Shown here: positions 50,897 to 63,593 of the stretch, piece after piece
Position numbering within the stretch: position 1 is the first letter of the stretch
How the letters are laid out: each line of letters begins with the position of its first letter
Origin: Spirodela intermedia
Lineage: Eukaryota; Streptophyta; Magnoliopsida; Alismatales; Araceae
Direction of reading: 5' to 3'
Assembly (NCBI GenBank): GCA_902729315.2
Contig: LR746270.1
Location: 6,007,221-6,071,220 of the forward strand
Length of the DNA: 64,000 bases
Position numbers and translations under genes: made by a program
Notes under the pieces: generated by a model
Database searches by the model: none
What the model was told of the DNA's origin: nothing
Seen by the model: the letters and a program-made list of their open reading frames with translations, nothing else

Positions 50897-52307
50897 CTAA
50901 TTCTCGCCTACACGGGGCCTCCTCGTAGCCACCCCAAAAGGCACATTCTTTTCAACGAATTTTCCAGTTAGTTCCCTTCATTCTCGGAGGTCCTTCCTTC
51001 CCTTCCCTTCCCTTCTTTTCCCTTCTGCTGGTGGATTCTAGGGCCCTCGGACAAATCTATCGTCATGCGGTCTCAAGACAAGGAGCTTTCAACCAAGTCC
51101 GTTCTTTATGGACTCAAGGTCATGACTCACTGTAATCTAACCATGCGCCCTTCTAGTTTATGCGGCGTTAGGATAACCATAATTCCTAGCGCTTAGGTAC
51201 AGCAGAACACGGTAATAATTATGCACCATGTGTGATGAGTTAGTTTCAGAAGAATTAAGTAGACAAAATACAATTTTTCCCATGATTTCCAATATTTCGA
51301 AACTTATGTCAAGGGCGTTGACTTGGATTTTGGTTCTATGCACTTGAGAAGTCACTAATCATAGTCACCAGGCAGAAGTTCAAATACGGTATGCAAATAT
51401 GTTTTGTTTGTTCAGGTTATATGCGTTGAAACGGATAAAATTACGAACCATGTATAGCCCAATAAGACTACAAGTAGTAGGCTTCCATCGCCAACTCCGT
51501 GTATAGCGTTGCCCAATTTCAGCTCAACTCAAGTGGGCTGGGGGATGATGCCGCCCAATTCCAGCTCAATTCGAGTGGATCAAGGGCAACATACGTGAAG
51601 GCATTATTAACTCAGCTCAATTTAGTTTGGACACAGCCTAGCAATAGATTTGGACACATGTTAAATGTGTCAGAATCTCGATTCCGCATTTGTAGGTTAG
51701 TTATAACTACCCTAGAGGCATTCTCGTTTTCCGCAACTCATTTATGAGTTCACCCCACGTGTAGGACGGACGAAGATAGCAAGATCTGAGCACGAATCCG
51801 CGGTATACGGATCTTGGAAACAAAACCGGTTTCTAAATCTATAAAACCAGAGGCATTCTCCAACCCCGGGCGCACAAACACGGATAACGGTAAGGCGTGA
51901 ATAATGCATTATCTACAAAGCGTAGCACAGCAGATCCATAATTTATGAACACAAATTCATTGGTTTGCTAATGAATGCATACGATCTAGCCCAAGAACCG
52001 ATGTCAAGGTTTTCGGACCCGGTGGAGAAACCAATAAGATCTGCGTCGAGACGGCTAGAAAGGGAATAGAACCAGGTGCAAGTGATGTGTTGGACCAACT
52101 CAGGTGAGTCGAGAGATTCAGAAGATGCGTAGGCTATCCTTTACCCAAATTCAGCCTCCGATGGCCCCACCGAGAGACCGGTCACATATTTATTGGCCCT
52201 GAATCTTACGATTCGCACATTTGATTCATGTGAAATAACCGTAATCCGTTCTCTTCTCCACATTTCCTAGGATCATAATAGATTTCTCCCTTATGCTTTA
52301 GTTGTAA
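50897..52307 (+). repeat. Satellite unit 37
   Basis: 1411 bases; types A/A/A, GCG form. Private G-to-C (ACGAACCATG) at site 2 and T-to-C in TAGCGCTTAGG. Confidence 0.97.
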
Positions 52308-53719
52308 CTAATTCTCGGCCTACACGCGGGGCCTCCTCGTAGCCACCCCCAAAAGGCACATTCTTTTCAACGAATTTTCCAGTTAGTTCCCTTCATTCTC
52401 GGAGGTCCTTCCTTCCCTTCCCTTCCCTTCTTTTCCCTTCTGCTGGTGGATTCTAGGGCCCTGCGGACAAATCTATCGTCATGCGGTCTCAAGACAAGGA
52501 GCTTTCAACCAAGTCACGTTCTTTATGGACTCAAGGTCATGACTCACTGTAATCTAACCATGCGTCCTTCTAGTTTATGCGTTAGGATAACCATAATTCC
52601 TAGCGTTTAGGTACAGCAGAACACGGTAATAATTATGCACCATGTGTGATGAGTTAGTTTCAGAAGAATTAAGTAGACAAAATACAATTTTTCCCATGAT
52701 TTCCAATATTTCGAAACTTATGTCAAGGCGTTGACTTGGATTTTGGTTCTATGCACTTGAGAAGTCACTAATCATAGTCACCCAGGCAGAAGTTCAAATA
52801 CGGTATGCAAATATGTTTTGTTTGTTCAGGTTATATCGTTGAAACGGATAAAATTACGAACGATGTATAGCCCAATAAGACTACAAGTAGTAGGCTTCCA
52901 TCGCTCAACTCCGTGTATAGCGTTGCCCAATTTCAGCTCAACTCAAGTGGGCTGGGGGATGATGCCGCCCAATTCAGCTCAATTCGAGTGGATCAAGGGC
53001 TAACATACGTGAAGGCATTATTAACTCAGCTCAATTTAGTTTGGACACAGCCTAGCAATAGATTTGGACACATGTTAAATGTGTCAGAATCTCGATTCCG
53101 CATTTGTAGGTTAGTTATAACTACCCTAGAGGCATTCTCGTTTTCCGCAACTCATTTATGAGTTCACCCCCACGTAGGGACGGACGCCGAAGATAGCAAG
53201 ATCTGAGCACGAATCCGCGTATACGGATCTTGGAAACAAAACCGGTTTCTAAATCTATAAAACCAGAGGCATTCTCCAACCCCGGGCACAAACACGGATA
53301 ACTGGTAAGGCGTGAATAATGCATTATCTACAAAGCGTAGCACAGCAGATCCATAATTTATGAACACAAATTCATTGGTTTGCTAATGAATGCATACGAT
53401 CTAGCCCAAGAACCGATGTCAAGGTTTTCGGACCGGTGGAGAAACCAATAAGATCTGCGTCGAGACGGCTAGAAAGGGAATAGAACCAGGTGCAAGTGAT
53501 GTGTTGGACCAACTCAGGTGAGTCAGAGATTCAGAAGATGCGTAGGCTATCCTTTACCCAAATTCAGCCTCCGATGGCCCCAGAGAGACCCGTCACATAT
53601 TTATTGGCCCTGAATCTTACGATTCGCACATTTGATTCATGTGAAATAACCGTAATCCGTTCTCTTCTCCACATTTCCTAGGATCATAATAGATTTCTCC
53701 CCTTATGCTTTAGTTGTAA
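52308..53719 (+). repeat. Satellite unit 38
   Basis: 1412 bases; types A/A/A, CG form. GGGCTAACATA variant near 53000. One G is lost in AAGGGCG. GGACCGGTGG has lost CCA near 53434. Confidence 0.97.
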
Positions 53720-55140
53720 CTAATTCTCGGCCTACACGCAGGGCCTCCCTCGTAGCCACCCCAAAAGGCACATTCTTTTCAACGAATTTTCCAGTTAGTT
53801 CCCTTCATTCTCGGAGGTCCTTCCTTCCCTTCCCTTCCCTTCTTTTCCCTTCTGCTGGTGGATTCTAGGGCCCTCGGACAAATCTATACGTCATGCGGTC
53901 TCAAGACAAGGAGCTTTCAACCAAGTCACGTTCTTTATGGACTCAAGGTCATGACTCACTGTAATCTAACCATGCGTCCTTCTAGTTTATGCGGCGTTAG
54001 GATAACCATAATTCCTAGCGTTTAGGTACAGCAGAACACGGTAATAATTATGCACCATGTGTGATGAGTTAGTTTCAGAAGAATTAAGTAGACAAAATAC
54101 AATTTTTCCCATGATTTCCAATATTTCGAAACTTATGTCAAGGGCGTTGACTTGGATTTTGGTTCTATGCACTTGAGAAGTCACTAATCATAGTCACCCA
54201 GGCAGAAGTTCAAATACGGTATGCAAATATGTTTTGTTTGTTCAGGTTATATGCGTTGAAGCGGATAAAATTACGAGCGATGTATAGCCCAATAAGACTA
54301 CAAGTAGTAGGCTTCCATCGCCAACTCCGTGTATAGCGTTGCCCAATTTCAGCTCAACTCAAGTGGGCTGGGGGATGATGCCGCCCAATTCCAGCTCAAT
54401 TCGAGTGGATCAAGGCGCAACATACGTGAAGGCATTATTAACTCAGCTCAATTTAGTTTGGACACAGCCTAGCAATAGATTTGGACACATGTTAAATGTG
54501 TCAGAATCTCGATTCCGCATTTGTAGGTTAGTTATAACTACCCTAGAGGCATTCTCGTTTTCCGCAACTCATTTATGAGTTCACCCCACGTGTAGGACGG
54601 ACGCCGAAGATAGCAAGATCTGAGCACGAATCCGCGGTATACGGATCTTGGAAACAAAACCGTTTCTAAATCTATAAAACCAGAGGCATTCTCCAACCCC
54701 TGGACGCACAAACACGGATAACTGGTAAGGCGTGAATAATGCATTATCTACAAAGCGTAGCACAGCAGATCCATAATTTATGAACACAAATTCATTGGTT
54801 TGCTAATGAATGCATACGATCTAGCCCAAGAACCGATGTCAAGGTTTTCGGACCCGTGGAGAAACCAATAAGATCTGCGTCGAGACGGCTAGAAAGGGAA
54901 TAGAACCAGGTGCAAGTGATGTGTTGGACCAACTCAGGTGAGTCAGAGATTCAGAAGATGCGTAGGCTATCCTTTACCCAAATTCAGCCTCCGATGGCCC
55001 CAGAGAGAGACCGGTCACATATTTATTGGCCCTGAATCTTACGATTCGCACATTTGATTCATGTGAAATAACCGTAATCCGTTCTCTTCTCCACATTTCC
55101 TAGGATCATAATAGATTTCTCCCTTATGCTTTAGTTGTAA
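53720..55140 (+). repeat. Satellite unit 39
   Basis: 1421 bases; types G/G/A, GCG form. GACCCGTGGAG variant near 54852. Confidence 0.97.
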
Positions 55141-56546
55141 CTAATTCTCGCCTACACGCGGGGCCTCCTCGTAGCCACCCCCAAAAGGCACATTCTTTTC
55201 AACGAATTTTCCAGTTAGTTCCCTTCATTCTCGGAGGTCCTTCCTTCCCTTCCCTTCCCTTCTTTTCCCTTCTGCTGGTGGATTCTAGGGCCCTGCGGAC
55301 AAATCTATACGTCATGCGGTCTCAAGACAAGGAGCTTTCAACCAAGTCACGCTTCTTTGCGGACTCAAGGTCATGACTCACTGTAATCTAACCATGCGTC
55401 CTTCTAGTTTATGCGGCGTTAGGATAACCATAATTCCTAGCGTTTAGGTACAGCAGAACACGGTAATAATTATGCACCATGTGTGATGAGTTAGTTTCAG
55501 AAGAATTAAGTAGACAAAATACAATTTTTCCCATGATTTCCAATATTTCGAAACTTATGTCAAGGCGTTGACTTGGATTTTGGTTCTATGCACTTGAGAA
55601 GTCACTAATCATAGTCACCCAGGCAGAAGTTCAAATACGGTATGCAAATATGTTTTGTTTGTTCAGGTTATATGCGTTGAAACGGATAAAATTACGAGCG
55701 ATGTATAGCCCAATAAGACTACAAGTAGTAGGCTTCCATCGCCAACTCCGTGTATAGCGTTGCCCAATTTCAGCTCAACTCAAGTGGGCTGGGGGATGAT
55801 GCCAATTCCAGCTCAATTCGAGTGGATCAAGGGCTAACATACGTGAAGGCATTATTAACTCAGCTCAATTTAGTTTGGACACAGCCTAGCAATAGATTTG
55901 GACACATGTTAAATGTGTCAGAATCTCGATTCCGCATTTGTAGGTTAGTTATAACTACCCTAGAGGCATTCTCGTTTTCCGCAACTCATTTATGAGTTCA
56001 CCCCCATGTAGGACGGCCGAAGATAGCAAGATCTGAGCACGAATCCGTGTATACGGATCTTGGAAACAAAACCGGTTTCTAAATCTATAAAACCAGAGGC
56101 ATTCTCCAACCCCTGGGCACAAACACGGATAACGGTAAGGCGTGAATAATGCATTATCTACAAAGCGTAGCACAGCAGATCCATAATTTATGAACACAAA
56201 TTCATTGGTTTGCTAATGAATGCATACGATCTAGCCAAGAACCGATGTCAAGGTTTTGGACCCGGTGGAGAAACCAATAAGATCTGCGTCGAGGCGGCTA
56301 GAAAGGGAATAGAACCAGGTGCAAGTGATGTGTTGGACCAACTCAGGTGAGTCAGAGATTCAGAAGATGCGTAGGCTATCCTTTACCCAAATTCAGCCTC
56401 CGATGGCCCCGAGAGACCGGTCACATATTTATTGGCCCTGAATCTTACGATTCGCACATTTGATTCATGTGAAATAACCGTAATCCGTTCTCTTCTCCAC
56501 ATTTCCTAGGATCATAATAGATTTCTCCCTTATGCTTTAGTTGTAA
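55141..56546 (+). repeat. Satellite unit 40
   Basis: 1406 bases; types A/G/G, GCG form. GGGCTAACATA is shared with unit 38. One G is lost in AAGGGCG. The spacer before the second subrepeat is shortened. Confidence 0.97.
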
Positions 56547-57957
56547 CTAATTCTCGGCCTACAGGGGCCTCCTCGTAGCCACCCCCAAAGGCACATTCTT
56601 TTCAACGAATTTTCCAGTTAGTTCCCTTCATTCTCGGAGGTCCTTCCTTCCCTTCCCTTCCCTTCTTTTCCCTTCTGCTGGTGGATTCTAGGGCCCTCGG
56701 ACAAATCTATCGTCATGCGGTCTCAAGACAAGGAGCTTTCAACCAAGTCCGCGTTCTTTATGGACTCAAGGTCATGACTCACTGTAATCTAACCATGCGT
56801 CCTTCTAGTTTATGCGGCGTTAGGATAACCATAATTCCTAGCGTTTAGGTACAGCAGAACACGGTAATAATTATGCACCATGTGTGATGAGTTAGTTTCA
56901 GAAGAATTAAGTAGACAAAATACAATTTTTCCCATGATTTCCAATATTTCGAAACTTATGTCAAGGGCGTTGACTTGGATTTTGGTTCTATGCACTTGAG
57001 AAGTCACTAATCATAGTCACCCAGGCAGAAGTTCAAATACGGTATGCAAATATGTTTTGTTTGTTCAGGTTATATGCGTTGAAGCGGATAAAATTACGAA
57101 CGATGTATAGCCCAATAAGACTACAAGTAGTAGGCTTCCATCGCTCAACTCCGTGTATAGCGTTGCCCAATTTCAGCTCAACTCAAGTGGGCTGGGGATG
57201 ATGCCCAATTCCAGCTCAATTCGAGTGGATCAAGGCGCAACATACGTGAAGGCATTATTAACTCAGCTCAATTTAGTTTGGACACAGCCTAGCAATAGAT
57301 TTGGACACATGTTAAATGTGTCAATCTCGATTCCGCATTTGTAGGTTAGTTATAACTACCCTAGAGGCATTCTCGTTTTCCGCAACTCATTTATGAGTTC
57401 ACCCCACGTGTAGGGACGGGCCGAAGATAGCAAGATCTGAGCACGAATCGCGATATACGGATCTTGGAAACAAAACGGTTTCTAAATCTATAAAACCAGA
57501 GGCATTCTCCAACCCCTGGGCACAAACACGGATAACTGGTAAGGCGTGAATAATGCATTATCTACAAAGCGTAGCACAGCAGATCCATAATTTATGAACA
57601 CAAATTCATTGGTTTGCTAATGAATGCATACGATCTAGCCCAAGAACCGATGTCAAGGTTTTGGACCCAGGTGGAGAAACCAATAAGATCTGCGTCGAGG
57701 CGGCTAGAAAGGGAATAGAACCAGGTGCAAGTGATGTGTTGGACCAACTCAGGTGAGTCAGAGATTCAGAAGATGCGTAGGCTATCCTTTACCCAAATTC
57801 AGCCTCCGATGGCCCCACCGAGAGAGACCGGTCACATATTTATTGGCCCTGAATCTTACGATTCGCACATTTGATTCATGTGAAATAACGTAATCCGTTC
57901 TCTTCTCCACATTTCCTAGGATCATAATAGATTTCTCCCCTTATGCTTTAGTTGTAA
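56547..57957 (+). repeat. Satellite unit 41
   Basis: 1411 bases; types G/A/G, GCG form. Losses at CTACAGGGGCC, TTTTGGACCC and TGTCAATC. Confidence 0.97.
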
Positions 57958-59363
57958 CTAATTCTCGGCCTACACGGGGCCTCCTCGTAGCCACCCCAAA
58001 AGGCACATTCTTTTCAACGAATTTTCCAGTTAGTTCCCTTCATTCTCGGAGGTCCTTCCTTCCCTTCCCTTCCCTTCTTTTCCCTTCTGCTGGTGGATTC
58101 TAGGGCCCTGGACAAATCTATCGTCATGCGGTCTCAAGACAAGGAGCTTTCAACCAAGTCACGTTCTTTCGGGACTCAAGGTCATGACTCACTGTAATCT
58201 AACCATCGTCCTTCTAGTTTATGGCGTTAGGATAACCATAATTCCTAGCGTTTAGGTACAGCAGAACACGGTAATAATTATGCACCATGTGTGATGAGTT
58301 AGTTTCAGAAGAATTAAGTAGACAAAATACAATTTTCCCATGATTTCCAATATTTCGAAACTTATGTCAAGGGCGTTGACTTGGATTTTGGTTCTATGCA
58401 CTTGAGAAGTCACTAATCATAGTCACCCAGGCAGAAGTTCAAATACGGTATGCAAATATGTTTTGTTTGTTCAGGTTATATCGTTGAAGCGGATAAAATT
58501 ACGAACGATGTATAGCCCAATAAGACTACAAGTAGTAGGCTTCCATCGCTCAACTCGGTGTATAGCGTTGCCCAATTTCAGCTCAACTCAAGTGGGCTGG
58601 GGGATGATGCCGCCCAATTCCAGCTCAATTCGAGTGGATCAAGGGCAACATACGTGAAGGCATTATTAACTCAGCTCAATTTAGTTTGGACACAGCCTAG
58701 CAATAGATTTGGACACATGTTAAATGTGTCAATCTCGATTCCCATTTGTAGGTTAGTTATAACTACCCTAGAGGCATTCTCGTTTTCCGCAACTCATTTA
58801 TGAGTTCACCCCGATGTAGGACGGACGCCGAAGATAGCAAGATCTGAGCCGAATCCGGTATCACGGATCTTGGAAACAAAACCGGTTTCTAAATCTATAA
58901 AACCAGAGGCATTCTCCAACCCTGGGCGCAAACACGGATAACTGGTAAAGGCGTGAATAATGCATTATCTACAAAGCGTAGCACAGCAGATCCATAATTT
59001 ATGAACACAAATTCATTGGTTTGCTAATGAATGCATACGATCTAGCCCAGAACCGATGTCAAGGTTTTCGGACCCAGGTGGAGAAACCAATAAGATCTGC
59101 GTCGAGGCGGCTAGAAAGGGAATAGAACCAGGTGCAAGTGATGTGTTGGACCAACTCAGGTGAGTCGAGATTCAGAAGATGCGTAGGCTATCCTTTACCC
59201 AAATTCAGCCTCCGATGGCCCCACGAGAGAGACCGGTCACATATTTATTGGCCCTGAATCTTACGATTCGCACATTTGATTCATGTGAAATAACCGTAAT
59301 CCGTTCTCTTCTCCACATTTCCTAGGATCATAATAGATTTCTCCCCTTATGCTTTAGTTGTAA
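57958..59363 (+). repeat. Satellite unit 42
   Basis: 1406 bases; types G/A/G, CG form. First of five units with a base lost in the T5C3 run (here T4C3, near 58332). Also AATAACGTAATCC and GATTCCCATT losses. Confidence 0.97.
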
Positions 59364-60777
59364 CTAATTCTCGGCCTACGCGGGGCCTCCTCGTAGCCAC
59401 CCCAAAAGGCACATTCTTTTCAACGAATTTTCCAGTTAGTTCCCTTCATTCTCGGAGGTCCTTCCTTCCCTTCCCTTCCCTTCTTTTCCCTTCTGCTGGT
59501 GGATTCTAGGGCCCTGCGGACAAATCTATCGTCATGCGGTCTCAAGACAAGGAGCTTTCAACCAAGTCACGTTCTTTCGGACTCAAGGTCATGACTCACT
59601 GTAATCTAACCATCGTCCTTCTAGTTTATCGCGGCGTTAGGATAACCATAATTCCTAGCGTTTAGGTACAGCAGAACACGGTAATAATTATGCACCATGT
59701 GTGATGAGTTAGTTTCAGAAGAATTAAGTAGACAAAATACAATTTTTCCATGATTTCCAATATTTCGAAACTTATGTCAAGGGCGTTGACTTGGATTTTG
59801 GTTCTATGCACTTGAGAAGTCACTAATCATAGTCACCCAGGCAGAAGTTCAAATACGGTATGCAAATATGTTTTGTTTGTTCAGGTTATATGCGTTGAAG
59901 CGGATAAAATTACGAGCGATGTATAGCCCAATAAGACTACAAGTAGTAGGCTTCCATCGCTCAACTCCGGTGTATAGCGTTGCCCAATTTCAGCTCAACT
60001 CAAGTGGGCTGGGGGATGATGCCGCCCAATTCAGCTCAATTCGAGTGGATCAAGGGCAAACATACGTGAAGGCATTATTAACTCAGCTCAATTTAGTTTG
60101 GACACAGCCTAGCAATAGATTTGGACACATGTTAAATGTGTCAGAATCTCGATTCCGCATTTGTAGGTTAGTTATAACTACCCTAGAGGCATTCTCGTTT
60201 TCCGCAACTCATTTATGAGTTCACCCCGATGTAGGGCCGGACGCCGAAGATAGCAAGATCTGAGCACGAATCCGCGATATACGGATCTTGGAAACAAAAC
60301 CGGTTTCTAAATCTATAAAACCAGAGGCATTCTCAACCCCTGGGCACAAACACGGATAACTGGTAAGGCGTGAATAATGCATTATCTACAAAGCGTAGCA
60401 CAGCAGATCCATAATTTATGAACACAAATTCATTGGTTTGCTAATGAATGCATACGATCTAGCCCAAGAACCGATGTCAAGGTTTTCGGACCCAGGTGGA
60501 GAAACCAATAAGATCTGCGTCGAGGCGGCTAGAAAGGGAATAGAACCAGGTGCAAGTGATGTGTTGGACCAACTCGGTGAGTCAGAGATTCAGAAGATGC
60601 GTAGGCTATCCTTTACCCAAATTCAGCCTCCGATGGCCCGAGAGAGACCGGTCACATATTTATTGGCCCTGAATCTTACGATTCGCACATTTGATTCATG
60701 TGAAATAACCGTAATCCGTTCTCTTCTCCACATTTCCTAGGATCATAATAGATTTCTCCCTTATGCTTTAGTTGTAA
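59364..60777 (+). repeat. Satellite unit 43
   Basis: 1414 bases; types G/G/G, GCG form. T5C2 near 59745. Only unit whose splice donor context is altered: AACTCGGTGAGT, with AG lost near 60574. Confidence 0.97.
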
Positions 60778-62184
60778 CTAATTCTCGGCCTACACAGGGG
60801 CCTCCCTCGTAGCCACCCCAAAAGGCACATTCTTTTCAACGAATTTTCCAGTTAGTTCCCTTCATTCTCGGAGGTCCTTCCTTCCCTTCCCTTCCCTTCT
60901 TTTCCCTTCTGCTGGTGGATTCTAGGGCCCTGCGGACAAATCTATCGTCATGCGGTCTCAAGACAAGGAGCTTTCAACCAAGTCACGTTCTTTCGGACTC
61001 AAGGTCATGACTCACTGTAATCTAACCATCGTCCTTCTAGTTTATCGGCGTTAGGATAACCATAATTCCTAGCGTTTAGGTACAGCAGAACACGGTAATA
61101 ATTATGCACCATGTGTGATGAGTTAGTTTCAGAAGAATTAAGTAGACAAAATACAATTTTTCCATGATTTCCAATATTTCGAAACTTATGTCAAGGGCGT
61201 TGACTTGGATTTTGGTTCTATGCACTTGAAGTCACTAATCATAGTCACCCAGGCAGAAGTTCAAATACGGTATGCAAATATGTTTTGTTTGTTCAGGTTA
61301 TATGCGTTGAAGCGGATAAAATTACGAGCGATGTATAGCCCAATAAGACTACAAGTAGTAGGCTTCCATCGCTCAACTCCGTGTATAGCGTTGCCCAATT
61401 TCAGCTCAACTCAAGTGGGCTGGGGGATGATGCCCAATTCCAGCTCAATTCGAGTGGATCAAGGGGCAACATACGTGAAGGCATTATTAACTCAGCTCAA
61501 TTTAGTTTGGACACAGCCTAGCAATAGATTTGGACACATGTTAAATGTGTCAGAATCTCGATTCCGCATTTGTAGGTTAGTTATAACTACCCTAGAGGCA
61601 TTCTCGTTTTCAAACTCATTTATGAGTTCACCCCACGTGTAGGACGGGGCCGAAGATAGCAAGATCTGAGCACGAATCCATGTATACGGATCTTGGAAAC
61701 AAAACCGGTTTCTAAATCTATAAAACCAGAGGCATTCTCCAACCCCTGGGCGCACAAACACGGATAACGGTAAGGCGTGAATAATGCATTATCTACAAAG
61801 CGTAGCACAGCAGATCCATAATTTATGAACACAAATTCATTGGTTTGCTAATGAATGCATACGATCTAGCCCAAGAACCGATGTCAAGGTTTTGGACCCA
61901 GGTGGAGAAACCAATAAGATCTGCGTCGAGGCGGCTAGAAAGGGAATAGAACCAGGTGCAAGTGATGTGTTGGACCAACTCAGGTGAGTCAGAGATTCAG
62001 AAGATGCGTAGGCTATCCTTTACCCAAATTCAGCCTCCGATGGCCCCAGAGAGACCGGTCACATATTTATTGGCCCTGAATCTTACGATTCGCACATTTG
62101 ATTCATGTGAAATAACCGTAATCCGTTCTCTTCTCCACATTTCCTAGGATCATAATAGATTTCTCCCTTATGCTTTAGTTGTAA
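60778..62184 (+). repeat. Satellite unit 44
   Basis: 1407 bases; types G/G/G, GCG form. T5C2 near 61160. CACTTGAAGTCAC has lost GA near 61229. Confidence 0.97.
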
Positions 62185-63593
62185 CTAATTCTCGGCCTAC
62201 ACGCAGGGCCTCCTCGTAGCCACCCCCAAAGGCACATTCTTTTCAACGAATTTTCCAGTTAGTTCCCTTCATTCTCGGAGGTCCTTCCTTCCCTTCCCTT
62301 CCCTTCTTTTCCTTCTGCTGGTGGATTCTAGGGCCCTGCGGACAAATCTATCGTCATGCGGTCTCAAGACAAGGAGCTTTCAACCAAGTCACGTTCTTTC
62401 GGACTCAAGGTCATGACTCACTGTAATCTAACCATCGTCCTTCTAGTTTATCGGCGTTAGGATAACCATAATTCCTAGCGTTTAGGTACAGCAGAACACG
62501 GTAATAATTATGCACCATGTGTGATGAGTTAGTTTCAGAAGAATTAAGTAGACAAAATACAATTTTCCCATGATTTCCAATATTTCGAAACTTATGTCAA
62601 GGCGTTGACTTGGATTTTGGTTCTATGCACTTGAGAAGTCACTAATCATAGTCACCCAGGCAGAAGTTCAAATCACGGTATGCAAATATGTTTTGTTTGT
62701 TCAGGTTATATCGTTGAAGCGGATAAAATTACGAGCGATGTATAGCCCAATAAGACTACAAGTAGTAGGCTTCCATCGCTCAACTCCGTGTATAGCGTTG
62801 CCCAATTTCAGCTCAACTCAAGTGGGCTGGGGGATGATACCGCCCAATTCAGCTCAATTCGAGTGGATCAAGGCGCAACATACGTGAAGGCATTATTAAC
62901 TCAGCTCAATTTAGTTTGGACACAGCCTAGCAATAGATTTGGACACATGTTAAATGTGTCAGAATCTCGATTCCGCATTTGTAGGTTAGTTATAACTACC
63001 CTAGAGGCATTCTCGTTTTCCGCAACTCATTTATGAGTTCACCCCCGCGTAGGGCGGACGCCGAAGATAGCAAGATCTGAGCACGAATCCGCGATATACG
63101 GATCTTGGAAACAAAACCGGTTTCTAAATCTATAAAACCAGAGGCATTCTCCAACCCTGGGCGCACAAACGGATAACTGGTAAGGCGTGAATAATGCATT
63201 ATCTACAAAGCGTAGCACAGCAGATCCATAATTTATGAACACAAATTCATTGGTTTGCTAATGAATGCATCGATCTAGCCAAGAACCGATGTCAAGGTTT
63301 TCGGACCCAGGTGGAGAAACCAATAAGATCTGCGTCGAGGCGGCTAGAAAGGGAATAGAACCAGGTGCAAGTGATGTGTTGGACCAACTCAGGTGAGTCA
63401 GAGATTCAGAAGATGCGTAGGCTATCCTTTACCCAAATTCAGCCTCCGATGGCCCCGAGAGAGACCGGTCACATATTTATTGGCCCTGAATCTTACGATT
63501 CGCACATTTGATTCATGTGAAATAACCGTAATCCGTTCTCTTCTCCACATTTCCTAGGATCATAATAGATTTCTCCTTATGCTTTAGTTGTAA
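62185..63593 (+). repeat. Satellite unit 45
   Basis: 1409 bases; types G/G/G, CG form. T4C3 near 62564. The fourth CCC run of the tract is reduced to CC, so the quadruplex motif is lost. An extra C gives AATCACGGTATG. Confidence 0.97.
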
